Positions 5,776-7,044 of a DNA stretch of 7,044 bases are shown one piece after another. Source of the stretch: Chloroflexota bacterium (GTDB taxonomy: Bacteria; Chloroflexota; UBA6077; JACQUR01); the NCBI GenBank assembly GCA_016210245.1, contig JACQUR010000374.1, forward strand, positions 1 to 7,044. The letters run 5' to 3'. Positions within the stretch are counted from its first letter, which is position 1. Each line of letters opens with the position of its first letter. The notes beneath the pieces are model-generated. The model searched no databases and had not been told where the DNA came from. It saw only the letters and a program-made list of their open reading frames with translations. The position numbers and the translations under genes are program-made.

Positions 5776-5840
5776 CCCGCCGACCTGAAGGGCGGGCCTA
5801 CGGGCGTGGCGGGCTGAGGCCCGCCCTTCAGGGCGGCGGG
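5776..5840. repeat. 24-bp near-perfect inverted repeat with 17-base loop
   Basis: The arms are 5776-5799 and 5817-5840. They are complementary at all positions but one (a at 5783 in the left arm, where perfect pairing needs c). The central core is cctgaagggcgggcct opposite aggcccgcccttcagg. The loop is 5800-5816. The predicted stem is extremely stable. It sits between two divergently transcribed genes, so it cannot be a shared terminator. A palindromic dispersed element (REP- or MITE-like) is the best guess. I see no transposase or target duplication. Confidence 0.85.
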
Positions 5841-5925
5841 TGTGGAGGTCATCAGATCAGCGGTCACAGAACCCTGGACCGATTCTACCAGAGTGTGGCG
5901 GGCAACGGATGGCATGGACCCCCGC

Positions 5926-5953
5926 TTGACAGGCCTGGGCGACCGAGTATGAT
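5926..5953 (+). promoter_or_regulatory. Sigma70-type promoter for the ABC transporter gene
   Basis: TTGACA at 5926-5931 matches the consensus -35. TATGAT at 5948-5953 matches five of six -10 bases. The spacer is 16 bases. Transcription would start near 5960, giving a leader of about 75 bases before the ATG at 6036. In such GC-rich DNA this pairing is unlikely to be chance. Confidence 0.8.
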
Positions 5954-6015
5954 GCAGGGCGGCAGGGGGTAGCCTCTTCGCAGCCACCCGCAAGCTCAGC
6001 GGACGCTTTGGAATC

Positions 6016-6030
6016 AGGGAGGAAGGGGAG
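6016..6030 (+). promoter_or_regulatory. Purine-rich ribosome binding region of the ABC gene
   Basis: The run agggaggaaggggag ends five bases before the ATG at 6036. It offers more than one possible Shine-Dalgarno register (GGAGG at 6018-6022; GGGGAG at 6025-6030) and supports this start. Confidence 0.75.
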
Positions 6031-6035
6031 CACCG

Positions 6036-7044
6036 ATGGTCAACGTCAGCAACCTGGTCAAGACCTTTCCCGACCGCCGCGACCGCGTCCGGGCGGTGGA
6101 CCGGATCAGCTTCGAGGTCCCGGAGGGCAAGTTCTACACGCTGCTCGGCCCGTCCGGCTGTGGTAAGACCACGACGCTGCGCTGCATCGCTGGCCTGGAG
6201 CGACCCGACGCCGGCGACATCATGGTGGCCGGCGAGGCGGTCTACTCCTCCAGCAAGCGCACCTTCGTGCCGCCCTATCGCCGCCCCATCGGCATGGTTT
6301 TCCAGAGCTACGCCATCTGGCCCCACATGACCGTGTTCGAGAACGTCGCCTTCCCGCTGCGCGTGAGCAAGCAGCGGTTCTCGAGCGACGAGCTCCGCCG
6401 CAAGGTGGGCGAGGCGCTGGCGCTGGTGCAACTGGCTGGCCTGGAAGGGCGGATGGCCACCCAGCTCTCCGGCGGCCAGCAGCAGCGGCTGGCGCTCGCC
6501 AGGGCGCTGGTGCGCGAGCCCAAAGTGCTGCTCCTGGACGAGCCGCTGAGCAACCTGGACGCCAAGCTGCGCGAGCACATGCGCGCCGAGCTGCGCGACC
6601 TGCAGCGTCGGCTGCAGATCACCACCCTGTACGTGACCCACGACCAGATCGAGGCGCTGTCCATGTCCAACGTCATCGCGGTGATGAACCAGGGCAAGAT
6701 CGTGCAGGAGGGCGCGCCCCACGACCTCTACCAGAAGCCGCGTACCCCGTTCGTGGCCCAGTTCATCGGCTCGACCAACATGCTGCCCGGCAAGCTGGTG
6801 CGCCCGCCCGACGAGCGCGGCTTCGCCCGCTTCGCCTCCCCGGTCGGCGAGCTGGACTGCGTCTGCGCTGACGGTGGGCGGGTCGGAGCGGAGGCGGTGG
6901 TGGTGGTGGTGGTGCGTCCGGAGAACGTGATCGTTCACCGCGGCCCCACCAGCGCCCGCAACCTGCTGGAGGGGCGGGTGGAGAGCCTGATGTTCCTGGG
7001 GGAGTACCTGGACTGCCAGATCGCCCTGGGCGGCACCCTGATCC
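6036..7044 (+). CDS. ABC importer ATP-binding subunit (FbpC/PotA/MalK-like), 3'-truncated by window
   Basis: 336 codons are visible and the frame is still open at the window end. The product is the cytoplasmic ATPase that powers a binding-protein-dependent importer. All nucleotide-binding motifs are intact: Walker A GPSGCGKTT (38-46), Q-loop VFQSYAIWPHMTVFENV (88-104), signature LSGGQQQR (144-151), Walker B VLLLDEP (164-170), D-loop SNLD (172-175) and H-loop His202 in YVTHDQIEAL. After about 246 (STNMLPG) comes a TOBE-type C-terminal region with VRPENV (293-298), which marks the MalK/PotA/FbpC class of importers for sugars, polyamines, iron or similar anions. The Q-loop wording SYAIWPHMTVFENVAFPL is most like iron(III)/FbpC-type ATPases, but the substrate cannot be fixed without the permease and binding protein, which must lie to the right or elsewhere. 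Six consecutive Val codons (288-293) are encoded by a GTG repeat just before the VRPENV strand. A near-consensus promoter and strong ribosome binding site support the start. Confidence 0.93.
   Translation, partial: MVNVSNLVKTFPDRRDRVRAVDRISFEVPEGKFYTLLGPSGCGKTTTLRCIAGLERPDAGDIMVAGEAVYSSSKRTFVPPYRRPIGMVFQSYAIWPHMTVFENVAFPLRVSKQRFSSDELRRKVGEALALVQLAGLEGRMATQLSGGQQQRLALARALVREPKVLLLDEPLSNLDAKLREHMRAELRDLQRRLQITTLYVTHDQIEALSMSNVIAVMNQGKIVQEGAPHDLYQKPRTPFVAQFIGSTNMLPGKLVRPPDERGFARFASPVGELDCVCADGGRVGAEAVVVVVVRPENVIVHRGPTSARNLLEGRVESLMFLGEYLDCQIALGGTLI
6897..6914 (+). repeat. (GTG)6 trinucleotide run inside the ABC gene
   Basis: Six perfect GTG codons in frame encode Val288-Val293, directly before Arg-Pro-Glu-Asn of the TOBE region. 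Length changes by slippage would stay in frame and only add or remove valines. Confidence 0.9.

Noticed and set aside
4368..5972. 534-codon open frame on the plus strand
   Set aside because: It is antisense to most of tldE, whose minus-strand product has clear PmbA/TldE motifs and a good ribosome binding site. The plus-strand reading has no family resemblance.
5637..6938. 433-codon open frame on the minus strand with a His run near its N-terminus
   Set aside because: It is antisense to the ABC ATPase, which has all the expected catalytic motifs. The His run is only the reverse reading of the (GTG)6 repeat.

Overview
The window is GC-rich, with G/C-ending codons throughout. It reads as chromosomal DNA of a free-living, high-GC bacterium. 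The style of the Rhs/YD-repeat cores and the short dispersed repeats is reminiscent of Chloroflexota or similar environmental lineages. That is an impression, not a demonstrated taxonomic assignment.

Left part (1 to about 4123, + strand): three serial pieces of one Rhs (YD-repeat polymorphic toxin) gene. Piece 1 (1-909) enters from the left edge with the end of the Rhs core and carries a C-terminal 'tip' of about 171 residues (CT1). A small, probable immunity gene follows (1018-1338). Piece 2 (about 1370-3095) has no N-terminus. It starts mid-core, is broken by a 13-bp tandem duplication at 1656-1684, then continues through a core about 91% identical to piece 1 into an unrelated tip (CT2). 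It is followed by a second small gene with a very good ribosome binding site (3176-3535). Piece 3 (about 3703-4123) is a headless and tailless core remnant. This is the organisation of an Rhs locus with displaced ('orphan') toxin-tip/immunity cassettes, whose repeated core stretches can support recombinational tip switching. Neither tip and neither immunity candidate could be placed in a named family by eye.

Middle (4269-5618, - strand): a full-length TldE/PmbA-type peptidase-family gene, tail to tail with the Rhs remnant. Its usual partner tldD is not in the window.

Intergenic 5619-6035: about 420 bp between the divergent tldE and ABC transporter genes. It holds a 17-bp tandem duplication, a perfect 9-bp hairpin, a 24-bp near-perfect inverted repeat and a near-consensus sigma70-type promoter (TTGACA-16-TATGAT) for the rightward gene.

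Right edge (6036 to the end, + strand): a 3'-truncated ATP-binding subunit of an ABC importer (FbpC/PotA/MalK-like, with a C-terminal TOBE region) that contains an in-frame (GTG)6 run.

The toxin array and the housekeeping genes show no evident functional link. The Rhs pieces look like an accessory island abutting the 3' side of tldE.
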